Part shown: positions 53,398 through 61,540 of the stretch, piece after piece
How positions within the stretch are numbered: the stretch's first letter is position 1
Layout of the letters: each line of letters opens with the position of its first letter
NCBI RefSeq assembly: GCF_003856495.1
Contig: NZ_CP034118.1
Coordinates: 2,605,842 to 2,669,841 of the forward strand
Direction of reading: 5' to 3'
Origin: Staphylospora marina
GTDB taxonomy: Bacteria > Bacillota > Bacilli > Thermoactinomycetales > Thermoactinomycetaceae
DNA: 64,000 nucleotides
Notes under the pieces: generated by a model
What the model saw: only the letters and a program-made list of their open reading frames with translations
Databases searched by the model: none
Told to the model about the DNA's origin: nothing
Position numbers and translations under genes: made by a program

Positions 53398-53676
53398 TCA
53401 AGGTCCGAACAACAGTGTTCCGATGAACCACATCGGAAAGATGCTGACGGACAGAAACAAATGGAGCACGGTCCATAACAGGGCTTTTCTTTCTTTGCGG
53501 ATCATCGCGATAATTCCGAACACCACCCCGAACGGATTGACCACAAGGGTGAGGAGCACGGGATGCATGCCCTCATATTCCATTCCCGTAAAATTCAGCA
53601 CCCACGCCAGCACCCCGATGATCACCGTCGTACATGCCAAGCCGCTCCACACCCCCCACTTGCGCCTGTCGGGCAC
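53398..53676 (-). CDS. small membrane protein, paralogue of the following gene
   Basis: A 92-residue protein with about three transmembrane segments and the motif NPFGVVFGIIAMIRKERKALLW. GTG start behind GAGGAGG. Fifteen bases separate it from its paralogue, so they form a two-gene operon. It resembles small DUF4064/YesK-like membrane proteins only in general plan; no function can be given. Confidence 0.7.
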   Translation of the reverse strand: MPDRRKWGVWSGLACTTVIIGVLAWVLNFTGMEYEGMHPVLLTLVVNPFGVVFGIIAMIRKERKALLWTVLHLFLSVSIFPMWFIGTLLFGP

Positions 53677-53812
53677 TGCTTTCGCCTCCTCTGAACGGAT
53701 GGATGATCAGCGACGGAAGCATGCCACATCCTTTTGTGCGGAACAAGTTTCCGTTGCCGTGCGACCTGTTTTTTCCCGCTCCATCCATCAAACAACTCGT
53801 TCAGAAAATCAA

Positions 53813-53845
53813 AAAACCGCTTTCCGGACTGCCGGAAAGCGGTTT
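53813..53845. terminator. argS terminator
   Basis: A 14-bp perfect stem (AAACCGCTTTCCGG/CCGGAAAGCGGTTT) with a four-base loop, A/T-flanked on both sides, about 30 bases past the argS stop. Confidence 0.85.
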
Positions 53846-53873
53846 GAAGGATTGACGTTCGGATGGTTGTTGC

Positions 53874-55541
53874 TTACATCCGCTCGGGCGCGCTGACCCC
53901 GATCAGCCGCAGGCCGTTGCGGATCACCTGGCGAACACCGGCCAGCAGAGCGAGGCGGGCCCGGGAAAGCTCCACGTCCTCGGTGATGACGCGGTGGGCG
54001 TTGTAGTAGCTGTGGAACATCGTTGCCAGTTCCAGCAGATAGCGAACCACCCGGTGCGGAGCGCGATGCTGGGCGGCAGCGGCGATGTCCGCCGGGAATT
54101 CGCCCAGTTTTTCCAGCAAATCGTGTTCCTCTTCCAGCTCAAGCCGGCCGAGCGATTGGTCCCAAGCGGGTTCCAGCGCCTTTTCGGCCGCCTGACGGAA
54201 CACGGAGCAAATGCGGGCATGGGCGTACTGCACGTAATAAACCGGGTTTTCGTTCGACTTGGAGACGGCGAGGTCCATGTCGAAGTCCAGATGGGCGTCG
54301 AAGCTGCGCATGACGAAGAAGAACCGGGTTGCGTCCACGCCCACTTCTTCCATCAGTTCTTCCATGGTGACCGCTTTGCCCGTCCGCTTGGACATTTTGA
54401 CCAGTTCCCCGCCCTGGTAGAGCTTCACCATCTGGGCGATCAGCACTTCCAAGAGTTCCGGGTCATGTCCGAGCGCCGCCAGGGCCGCCTTCATGCGGGC
54501 GATGTAGCCGTGGTGATCCGCTCCCCAGATGTTGATCAACTTGTCAAAGCCGCGGGACAGCTTGTTCCGGTGGTAAGCGATATCCGGCGTGAGATAGGTG
54601 TAGGTGCCGTCCTGCTTCACCAGCACGCGGTCCTTGTCATCTCCGAACACGGTGGAACGAAGCCACAACGCGCCGTCCCGTTCATAGGTGTAGCCGCCTT
54701 TTTTCAGGGCTTCCAGCGTCTCATCGATGGCGCCGGACTCATAGAGAGACAGCTCGCTGAACCAGACGTCGAATTCCACCCCGAACCGTTTCAGATGCGC
54801 TTCGATCCGGCCGAGCAGTTTTTCACGCCCCACCTTTTTCAGAAACTCCAGCCGCTCCTCCCGGTCCAGGGCCAGCAGGCGTTCCCCTTCCTGCTCCGCC
54901 AGCTCGCGGCCGATCTCCACCATTTCCTGTCCGCGATACCCGTCTTCGGGAAACTCGGCTTCCTTGCCGAGGGCTTCCAGGTATCTCGCCTCGATGGACA
55001 AGGCCATCATGCGCATCTGATTGCCGGCGTCATTGATGTAGTATTCGCGGGTGACGTCATATCCCGCCGCGTCGAGAATGTTGCACAGCGCGTCGCCGCC
55101 GGCCGCTCCGCGGGCATGCCCCAGGTGAAGATGGCCCGTCGGGTTGGCGCTGACGAACTCGACGTTGATCTTTTCGCCTTTTCCCGCATCCGAGCGACCG
55201 TACGCCTCGCCGGCGTCCCGAATTTCCGGGAGCACGCGCGTGAGGAAGGAGCGATCCAGGAAAAAGTTGATGAATCCGGGACCGGCGATCTGGATGTCGC
55301 GAATGCTTCCCTTTTCCCGGTCGATCCGTTCCACGATCAGGGACGCGATCTCACGCGGATTTCTTTTCGCGATGCGGGTCAGCTGCATGGCGATGTTGGT
55401 GGCCCAGTCTCCGTGCGCTTTGTCACGCGGCACTTCCAGCACGATTTCCGGCAGGGAGGATTCCTCCACCAGTCCGGCCGACAGCACCGCCCGGCGGATT
55501 TCCTGTCTCAACGAGTCTTTCATCCGCTCAAGCAGATTCAT
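53874..55541 (-). CDS. argS: arginyl-tRNA synthetase
   Basis: Class I synthetase of 555 residues. The HIGH-type motif is [19 protein letters not shown]; the KMSK-type loop is [42 protein letters not shown] and [28 protein letters not shown] form the anticodon-binding domain; the N terminus has the Arg-tRNA D-loop-recognition domain. GGAGG lies nine bases before the ATG; the start overlaps the end of ywiB by 14 bases. Confidence 0.97.
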   Translation of the reverse strand: MNLLERMKDSLRQEIRRAVLSAGLVEESSLPEIVLEVPRDKAHGDWATNIAMQLTRIAKRNPREIASLIVERIDREKGSIRDIQIAGPGFINFFLDRSFLTRVLPEIRDAGEAYGRSDAGKGEKINVEFVSANPTGHLHLGHARGAAGGDALCNILDAAGYDVTREYYINDAGNQMRMMALSIEARYLEALGKEAEFPEDGYRGQEMVEIGRELAEQEGERLLALDREERLEFLKKVGREKLLGRIEAHLKRFGVEFDVWFSELSLYESGAIDETLEALKKGGYTYERDGALWLRSTVFGDDKDRVLVKQDGTYTYLTPDIAYHRNKLSRGFDKLINIWGADHHGYIARMKAALAALGHDPELLEVLIAQMVKLYQGGELVKMSKRTGKAVTMEELMEEVGVDATRFFFVMRSFDAHLDFDMDLAVSKSNENPVYYVQYAHARICSVFRQAAEKALEPAWDQSLGRLELEEEHDLLEKLGEFPADIAAAAQHRAPHRVVRYLLELATMFHSYYNAHRVITEDVELSRARLALLAGVRQVIRNGLRLIGVSAPERM

Positions 55542-55968
55542 CCTGACGTTCCTCCATCCATCTCAGATTGAGTTCATATCTTCCCAAGTCTTCACCGCCC
55601 ATGCCGAGCAGAAAAGAAAGGCGGATTTCCCCTTCGCCACCGGACCGATTCCGGGTGCAGGAAAGCGTGGAAACCTCCATTTCGGTAATTCCGGCCGGGG
55701 TGTGCACCAGGCTTTCCGTCATCCGCCCGGGCACGTAGGTTTGCCGGTATGCCACCGCTCCCTGACGGATCACGATCATCGACTCCGGCAGGGATTTGAC
55801 GGTGGTTCGCACTTCATCCTCCTGCCCTTCCTGCTCCACGTAACGGATCACCCATTCGTCGTTCTCACGGCACCGGAAGGTCCCCGTCATCTCCTGACGG
55901 ATCACTTCCGGCTCGATGTCCGGTTCATGCTGAATGAGGGATTCGATCCAGATTCTGACGGGAATCAA
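55528..55968 (-). CDS. ywiB: YwiB-like DUF1934 beta-barrel protein
   Basis: A 146-residue protein matching B. subtilis YwiB in length and layout ([35 protein letters not shown], lipocalin-like strands). Function unknown; always upstream of argS. I choose a TTG start (55968) because AAAGGAG lies eight bases before it, whereas the upstream ATG (56007) is only seven bases from a TATAAT promoter element and has no ribosome binding site. Coupled to argS by overlap. Confidence 0.82.
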   Translation of the reverse strand: MIPVRIWIESLIQHEPDIEPEVIRQEMTGTFRCRENDEWVIRYVEQEGQEDEVRTTVKSLPESMIVIRQGAVAYRQTYVPGRMTESLVHTPAGITEMEVSTLSCTRNRSGGEGEIRLSFLLGMGGEDLGRYELNLRWMEERQDESA

Positions 55969-56013
55969 GAACGGTTCTCCTTTCCGGGGTCTCTCTGGGT
56001 GGTTCATTGCATC

Positions 56014-56044
56014 ATTATACAGGAAACGGAGCCCGCATAGACAA
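56014..56044 (-). promoter_or_regulatory. ywiB-argS promoter
   Basis: Perfect -10 TATAAT (56014-56019) and a -35-like TTGTCT (56039-56044) with 19-base spacing. Predicted start near 56007. Confidence 0.5.
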
Positions 56045-56100
56045 GGAATTCCCCGCGCCGGGGTGTTTCCCTTTCCGAATCGGTCCATCCCCCGATGCGA

Positions 56101-56152
56101 AAAAAGGGATTCGGGTGCTCCCGCAGCCAAAGCGGGCTTCCCTGAATCCCTG
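56101..56152 (-). terminator. speE-speB terminator, distal
   Basis: Stem AGGGATTC/GAATCCCT with a second hairpin (GCTCCCGC..GCGGGC) inside, then six U on the minus strand. Confidence 0.8.
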
Positions 56153-56180
56153 TTGATCGGGAAAACGGGCGAAAATGCGG

Positions 56181-56215
56181 CAAACGGACACCGATGGTGC
56201 GGCGGTGTCCGTTTG
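56181..56215 (-). terminator. speE-speB terminator, proximal
   Basis: A 13-bp perfect stem CAAACGGACACCG/CGGTGTCCGTTTG just past the speB stop, upstream of the distal U-run terminator; the two act in tandem. Confidence 0.7.
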
Positions 56216-56226
56216 GCATCCGAAGG

Positions 56227-57099
56227 TCACCGGAGAAAGCCCAGCAACATTTCGCGAAGCAGCTTGGCCGCCACGACCGGCGTCTGTTCCGTCGGATCGT
56301 ACGCGGGAGCCACTTCCACCAGATCACACCCCACCACGTTCACTTCGGAACGGGCGATGGCATGAATGGCGTCCAGCATTTCCCGGGTGGTGATGCCGCC
56401 GGGTTCCGGCGTTCCCGTGCCGGGTGCGTGTGCGGGATCGAGGCAATCGATGTCGATGGTGACATACACCGGGCGACCGGCAAGCTCCGGCAGGCACGTT
56501 TTCAGCGGCTCCAATACATCGAACGGATGGAAATGAATGCCCGCCGATTCGGCATACTCCACCTCGTCCCGGGTCATGGAGCGAATGCCGAACTGATACA
56601 CGTTCGGACCGCCGATCCGTTCGGCGATCTTTCGAAGCGGGGTGGCGTGAGACCAGATTTCCCCTTCATAGTCGGTGCGCAAATCGGCATGGGCGTCGAA
56701 GTGAAGCACGGCCAGGTCCGGATACCGTTTGTGCACTTCCGCCACGACCGGCCAGGTGACGAGATGCTCTCCTCCAAGACCGAACGGCACCTTGCCGAGG
56801 TCCAGCACCTTGCCGACGAATTCGGCGATTTGGCGCATGCTTTTCTCCGGATTGCCGAAGGCGAGCGGAATGTCGCCGGCGTCAAAGTAAGCGATCTCCG
56901 ACAGGTCCCGGCGCAAATAATGGCTGTATTCCTCATGCACCAGCGACACTTCGCGGATGCGGGCGGGGCCGAACCGCGAGCCCGGCCGGAAACTGACCGT
57001 CCAATCCATCGGCATGCCGTAGATCACGGCTTGGGCCTTGTCCAAATCGGGGGTGGCCCCGATGAACACGTTGCCTGAATAACGCTCGTCAAATCGCAT
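56227..57099 (-). CDS. speB: agmatinase
   Basis: Ureohydrolase of 290 residues releasing putrescine and urea from agmatine. The di-manganese ligands are in LGGEHLVTW, LHFDAHADLR and DIDCLDPAHAPGTGTPEPGG; the N-terminal GMPMDWTVSFRPGSRFGPARIR is the family marker. GGGGAGG eight bases before the ATG. Directly after speE (three-base gap), so putrescine and spermidine formation are cotranscribed as in B. subtilis. Confidence 0.95.
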   Translation of the reverse strand: MRFDERYSGNVFIGATPDLDKAQAVIYGMPMDWTVSFRPGSRFGPARIREVSLVHEEYSHYLRRDLSEIAYFDAGDIPLAFGNPEKSMRQIAEFVGKVLDLGKVPFGLGGEHLVTWPVVAEVHKRYPDLAVLHFDAHADLRTDYEGEIWSHATPLRKIAERIGGPNVYQFGIRSMTRDEVEYAESAGIHFHPFDVLEPLKTCLPELAGRPVYVTIDIDCLDPAHAPGTGTPEPGGITTREMLDAIHAIARSEVNVVGCDLVEVAPAYDPTEQTPVVAAKLLREMLLGFLR

Positions 57100-57102
57100 G
57101 GA

Positions 57103-57954
57103 TCATTCCTCCCCGCCGCTCACCAGCGCTTCGACGAATGCCGGCAGCCGGAACACCGCCTTGTGCAGTTCGGGACGATAATATCGGGTGTCAAACCGCT
57201 TCAGGTTGTCCTCGTTCACTTCAAGCGGATCGTACTTTTTCGAGCCGAGCGTGAAGCTCCACAGGCCGCTCGGATAGGTGGGAATGTTCGCCGTATACGT
57301 ACGGGCGATCGGGAACGTCGAAGAGATGTCACGGAACACCTGGCGGATCAGATCCGGTTTGAACCAAGGCGTATCCGTTTGTGCCACCATGATTCCGTCC
57401 TCTTTCAACGCTTCGGAAATGCCCTCGTAAAACGGCTTCTGGAACAACCCGACGGCCGGACCGATCGGTTCGGTGGAATCCACGATGATGACATCAAACC
57501 GTCCCTTGTTTTCCTGAATGTATCGGACCCCGTCCGTCACCTGCACGTCGACGCGCGGATCATCCAGCATTCCGGCGATGGCCGGGAAATATTTTTTCGA
57601 CGCCTCGATCACTTTGCCGTCGATCTCGGCCAGCACGGCGCGTTTCACCGTCGGATACCGCAGCACTTCACGGATGACCCCTCCGTCACCACCTCCGACC
57701 ACCAGCACCTGCTCCGGATGGGGATGAGTGTTCATGGCAATGTGCGTGATCATTTCGTGATAAACAAACTCGTCCTTGTCGGTGGTCATCACCATGCCGT
57801 CCAGCACCAACATGTTGCCGAACTGGGCCGTTTCAATGACATCCAGCTTTTGAAACTCCGTCACTTCATGATGCAGCGTCCGTTTCACCTTCGTGGTGAT
57901 GCCGTGATTTTCCGTCTGTTTTTCCGTGAACCACAATTCCATCTCAAAATTCAT
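57103..57954 (-). CDS. speE: spermidine synthase
   Basis: Aminopropyltransferase of 283 residues. Motifs: [20 protein letters not shown] at the N terminus, [17 protein letters not shown] for decarboxy-SAM binding, [12 protein letters not shown] and the catalytic [18 protein letters not shown]. The start at 57954 follows AAAGGAG; a few more codons are open upstream. First gene of the speE-speB operon. Confidence 0.95.
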   Translation of the reverse strand: MNFEMELWFTEKQTENHGITTKVKRTLHHEVTEFQKLDVIETAQFGNMLVLDGMVMTTDKDEFVYHEMITHIAMNTHPHPEQVLVVGGGDGGVIREVLRYPTVKRAVLAEIDGKVIEASKKYFPAIAGMLDDPRVDVQVTDGVRYIQENKGRFDVIIVDSTEPIGPAVGLFQKPFYEGISEALKEDGIMVAQTDTPWFKPDLIRQVFRDISSTFPIARTYTANIPTYPSGLWSFTLGSKKYDPLEVNEDNLKRFDTRYYRPELHKAVFRLPAFVEALVSGGEE

Positions 57955-58324
57955 GCTCACCGGCTCCTTTCCGCCATCCGCAAACACGGATGGTCGGCCT
58001 TCCTGTCTCAGTTGACACTCTCCTAAGAATAATGCATGTGTCTTTCAGTGACAATCATGTTCACAAAGCGGAAAAAGTCGGGCGCATCCCGTGTCAAACG
58101 AGGGCTTCGGGAACCGACGGGCATGCCGGAACGGAAGCACGGACTCCGAAATTCCGCGCAGGGGTTCCTTCAGGCCGCGGTGCATGGGCGTGTTCACCGA
58201 TCCGTTCGGCACGTTTTTCCAGACAATCCTTTTTTCAGGGATATTCTTCCTGCGTATTTCGCATAATATTCTCGTCCTTTCCCCAAAATATGGAAGGATT
58301 CCCGAGAAAAAAGGAGCCTTGATC
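57955..58324. other. speE / pbpG divergent intergenic region
   Basis: 370 bases without a gene. The right half contains the sigma-G-like promoter and AAAGGAG of pbpG; the left half should carry the speE promoter but no clear hexamers are seen. Confidence 0.5.
58238..58268 (+). promoter_or_regulatory. possible sigma-G promoter of pbpG
   Basis: GGGATA, an 18-base gap and CATAATA (58262-58268) resemble the GMATR / CATNNTA consensus of forespore sigma-G, and pbpG of B. subtilis is forespore-expressed. The match is partial. Confidence 0.4.
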
Positions 58325-60370
58325 ATGAGTGGATTCAAGTCCGCCCCTTCGGAACCGACGCTGCATCACCCGCTCAGGAATTGGATCCAATGGTGCCGTC
58401 GCATGCTGAAAGTGACAACGATCGCCCTGACGTCCGCGGCGATTTTGCTCGGCGTGGGCCTTCTCTGGTTGCGTTCCCGTCCGCTTCCTCCCCCCGACAT
58501 CCACGCCGCGTCCGTCATTCTGGATGCGTCCGGCAAGGAAATCGGAGTGCTGGATCCCGGCGAGCGAAGAGAACCCGTTCCCCTGAGCCGGGTTCCCGAT
58601 CACGTGGTCAAGGCCACCCTGGCGGCCGAAGACAAACACTTTTTTGATCATCCGGGTTTTTCCCTGTCCGGGATCGCCCGGGCCGCCTGGGCCAATCTGC
58701 TGGCCGGGGAAGTGACGCAGGGGGCCAGTACCATCACCCAACAATTGGCCCGCAACCTCTATCTGACCCACGACCGGACCTGGACCCGCAAGTGGAAAGA
58801 GGCGCTGCTCACCGTTCAGCTGGAGCTCCATTTCTCCAAAGAACGGATTCTCGAAATGTACCTGAATGAAATCTACTACGGACACGGCGCTTACGGCATC
58901 GGCAGAGCGGCGAAGATCTATTTCGGAAAAACCCCCGAACAGCTGACGCTGGCGGAAGCGGCGTATCTGGCCGGGATTCCCCGCGGGCCGTTGCTGTATT
59001 CGCCGCATCTGCACCCGGAACGGACCCGTCGACGCCAGAAACACATTCTCGACTTGATGGTCAAGAACGGCATGATCACACAGCAGGAGGCCCGAAAGGC
59101 CGCCGAGGAGCCGGTGACCGTTCTGGCCCCCTCCTCGCCCGCTCCCGCCCGGGCCCGGTATTTCCGCGACTTTATCATCCAACAAGCCGTGAACCGGTTC
59201 GGATTGGATGAAGCCATCGTTCGCCGGGGCGGCCTGAAGATCCACACCACGCTGGATTCGGACATGCAGGAGGCGGCGGAACGGGCGGTGCGCGAAGGCC
59301 TCGCCTCCGATCCGGAACTGGAAGGGGCTTTGGTGGCCATCGATCCCAGGAACGGGGAAATCCGCGCGATGGTGGGCGGAAAAGATTACGACCGGAGCCA
59401 ATACAACCGCGTCTTCGCCCGCCGGCAACCCGGTTCGTCGTTCAAACCGGTCGTGTATCTGAGCGCGCTGGAAAACGGCTTCACGCCGCTCACCCGCATC
59501 ATGAGCAAGCCGACCGCGTTCGCGTACGAAGGCGGCGTCTACCGCCCCGCCAATTTCCGGCATCAGTATGCCAACCGTCCCATCACGATGCGGGAAGCGA
59601 TCGCCCGCTCCGACAATGTCTATGCGGTCACCACCGCCCTGCAAATCGGGCTGGACAAACAAATCGAAGCGGCCCGGCGCCTCGGCATCAACAGCCCCAT
59701 TCGTCCCACGCCGTCACTGGCTCTGGGCAGCTATCCGATCACGCCGATGGAACTGGCCAAAGCGTACACCACCCTCGCATCGGGCGGCATCCGTCGGGAA
59801 CCCGTGGCGATCCGCAAGATCGTCGACCCCTACGGCCGCGTGCTGGCGGAGGACAAGCCGGAAGCGGTTCGCACCGTTTCCCCCGCCCATGCGTACGTCC
59901 TGACCCGCATGCTCATGGACGTGCTGGAACCGGGCGGAACCGGAAGCCGGGTCCGCTACGAATTCTCCCGTCCGGCCGCGGGCAAAACCGGCACCACCGA
60001 CCGCGACGGATGGTTGGCGGGCTACACGCCGGACCTGGTCACCACGGTATGGGTCGGCTACGACAAAGGGAAAAGCCTGCCGCATGAAAAAGCCAAACTG
60101 TCCCAAACCGTCTGGGGCCGGTTCATGCAGCAGGCCACCCGGGACAAGCCCGCCCGCATCTTTCCCATCCCTTCCGGCGTGACACAGGTCAACATCGACA
60201 CGGAAACCGGTCAGCTCGCCACCGGAAATTGCCCCCACACCCGAATGGAATACTTCGTCAGCGGAACGGAACCGACGGTCACCTGCTCTCTCCATCCGGA
60301 AGACAACCGAAGCGGTTCTTCGTCCATCCTGGACCGGTTCATCCAATGGTTCCGGGAACTGGGGAACTGA
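58325..60370 (+). CDS. pbpG: class A penicillin-binding protein (PbpG-like)
   Basis: Bifunctional peptidoglycan synthase of 681 residues. One N-terminal membrane anchor (about 34-54), GT51 transglycosylase domain (catalytic Glu in LAAEDKHFFDHPGF; GASTITQQLARNLYL; KEALLTVQLELHFSKERILEMYLN), and a transpeptidase domain with the Ser of RQPGSSFKPV, SDN and KTGTT. Position beside speE-speB matches B. subtilis pbpG (ywhE), which helps orient spore cortex synthesis. ATG 58325 is eight bases after AAAGGAG; a long open frame upstream is unlikely to be translated. Confidence 0.93.
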   Translation: MSGFKSAPSEPTLHHPLRNWIQWCRRMLKVTTIALTSAAILLGVGLLWLRSRPLPPPDIHAASVILDASGKEIGVLDPGERREPVPLSRVPDHVVKATLAAEDKHFFDHPGFSLSGIARAAWANLLAGEVTQGASTITQQLARNLYLTHDRTWTRKWKEALLTVQLELHFSKERILEMYLNEIYYGHGAYGIGRAAKIYFGKTPEQLTLAEAAYLAGIPRGPLLYSPHLHPERTRRRQKHILDLMVKNGMITQQEARKAAEEPVTVLAPSSPAPARARYFRDFIIQQAVNRFGLDEAIVRRGGLKIHTTLDSDMQEAAERAVREGLASDPELEGALVAIDPRNGEIRAMVGGKDYDRSQYNRVFARRQPGSSFKPVVYLSALENGFTPLTRIMSKPTAFAYEGGVYRPANFRHQYANRPITMREAIARSDNVYAVTTALQIGLDKQIEAARRLGINSPIRPTPSLALGSYPITPMELAKAYTTLASGGIRREPVAIRKIVDPYGRVLAEDKPEAVRTVSPAHAYVLTRMLMDVLEPGGTGSRVRYEFSRPAAGKTGTTDRDGWLAGYTPDLVTTVWVGYDKGKSLPHEKAKLSQTVWGRFMQQATRDKPARIFPIPSGVTQVNIDTETGQLATGNCPHTRMEYFVSGTEPTVTCSLHPEDNRSGSSSILDRFIQWFRELGN

Positions 60371-60372
60371 AA

Positions 60373-60407
60373 AAACGGCTTCCCGCGGAACAGCGGGAAG
60401 CCGTTTC
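60373..60407. terminator. pbpG terminator
   Basis: A 13-bp perfect stem (AACGGCTTCCCGC/GCGGGAAGCCGTT) starting right after the stop codon, U-rich on both exits, most strongly on the minus strand. Confidence 0.85.
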
Positions 60408-60481
60408 GACGATGCGGACCGAAACCGACGCTTCGGCGGCGGACATCGCACGGGGGGGAGTCCGGGCCTTTTTTGGAACGG

Positions 60482-60506
60482 AAAAAGGGGATTCCTCAGA
60501 ATCCCC
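60482..60506 (-). terminator. terminator of the 76-residue protein gene
   Basis: Stem GGGGATTC/GAATCCCC with a four-base loop and five U on the minus strand, 22 bases past the gene's stop. Confidence 0.8.
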
Positions 60507-60527
60507 GCAAGGTTCAAGGCGAAGTTG

Positions 60528-60758
60528 TCAACAATCATCGCTTCCGCCGACGTTTCCCGAACCGTCGGTCCATACCCCGTCGTTCGGGAGAGAGATCTTT
60601 CCGGCGGCCACCAATTCCTTCATCACTTCATACATGCTGTCCCGCTTTTCCTCGGGCAAATTTTCCACAAAGCGGTTGATCTCCTCGGGCGGAACCAGAG
60701 GAATGAAATGAACGCCGCCATGTTTGGCAAAATGCTCGCCTTTTCCGGACTCGGCCAT
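60528..60758 (-). CDS. small hypothetical protein
   Basis: A 76-residue acidic protein: HFIPLVPPEEINRFVENLPEEKRDSMYEVMKELVAAGKISLPN, then a G/S/D tail ending in Cys. Good ribosome binding site (AGAGGAGG) and its own terminator argue that it is real. No family recognised. Confidence 0.65.
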   Translation of the reverse strand: MAESGKGEHFAKHGGVHFIPLVPPEEINRFVENLPEEKRDSMYEVMKELVAAGKISLPNDGVWTDGSGNVGGSDDC

Positions 60759-60892
60759 CGGACCATCGCCTCCTCTTTTTCCCTAGCTTGAACCAAACAG
60801 CTGGGAAATATCAGCGCACGACCCGAATCAGCCTGTTCCCGCGGCGTTTTCACGGGGGTTCGCCCAACGGAGGAATTGTGAGAACGCAAACA

Positions 60893-60926
60893 AAAACGGC
60901 GGGGGAAGGCCCCCGCCATTTTTGTG
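60893..60926. terminator. ywhD terminator
   Basis: Perfect stem GGCGGGGG/CCCCCGCC with a four-base loop and a U-run on each side, about 90 bases past the ywhD stop. Confidence 0.8.
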
Positions 60927-61015
60927 TCCTGGCAAAAAGATTCCGATTACCATTTATAAATGTACTGAAGCCTGAGGAATGCGGCAAGACGGCCGGGCGT
61001 TTGTTCACACAGCGT

Positions 61016-61519
61016 TCAATTTTGACCCAGGGCTGCCTTCAGTTCATCCGGGCTTCGGTTCCATGCGTCCTCGTTGTTGTCGATCAGCAGGCGACGCAAC
61101 GCGGCCCGCTCCCGCTCGTCCAGCACGTCCAGACGGAAGCGGCGCTTGCGGGCATCGTCCATCCGGTTGACGTGATCGGCAAGATTCTTCCAGCCGATTC
61201 GTTTTTCGTGGTTGATGCGCATCGAGCAGGCGGCGGCTCCCGCATAATACAGACCGTTTTCCCCGCGGTCCAGCGCGATCCACACCACCCGGTAAAGCGT
61301 TCCTCCCTCCACTTCGTCCGGGTTGGAGGTGAATTTGATGCCTCGCTCCACCGTGCTTTTGGCATGAAGCAGGCCGAGGTCGATCTTCGCTTTGTCTCCC
61401 TCGATGAGTACGGCGGACAGGTTGGAAAGATTGATCGTTCCGGTGTAATAATCTCCGTGCGTGGTGGAAGAACGGTTGGATATGATGTTGAATTGGGCGC
61501 TCTTTTTCCGTTCGGTCAT
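61016..61519 (-). CDS. ywhD: YwhD family protein
   Basis: A 167-residue protein whose blocks match B. subtilis YwhD: QFNIISNRSSTTHGDYYTGTINLSNLS, IDLGLLHAKSTVERGIKF, YRVVWIALDRGENGLYYAGAAACSM and KNLADHVNRMDDARKRRFRLD. Function unknown; ywhD lies near pbpG-speE-speB in Bacillus too. ATG 61519 is nine bases after GAGGAGG; the earlier ATG at 61528 touches that site. Confidence 0.9.
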   Translation of the reverse strand: MTERKKSAQFNIISNRSSTTHGDYYTGTINLSNLSAVLIEGDKAKIDLGLLHAKSTVERGIKFTSNPDEVEGGTLYRVVWIALDRGENGLYYAGAAACSMRINHEKRIGWKNLADHVNRMDDARKRRFRLDVLDERERAALRRLLIDNNEDAWNRSPDELKAALGQN

Positions 61520-61540
61520 CCGCTTCATCCTCCTCGCCCA

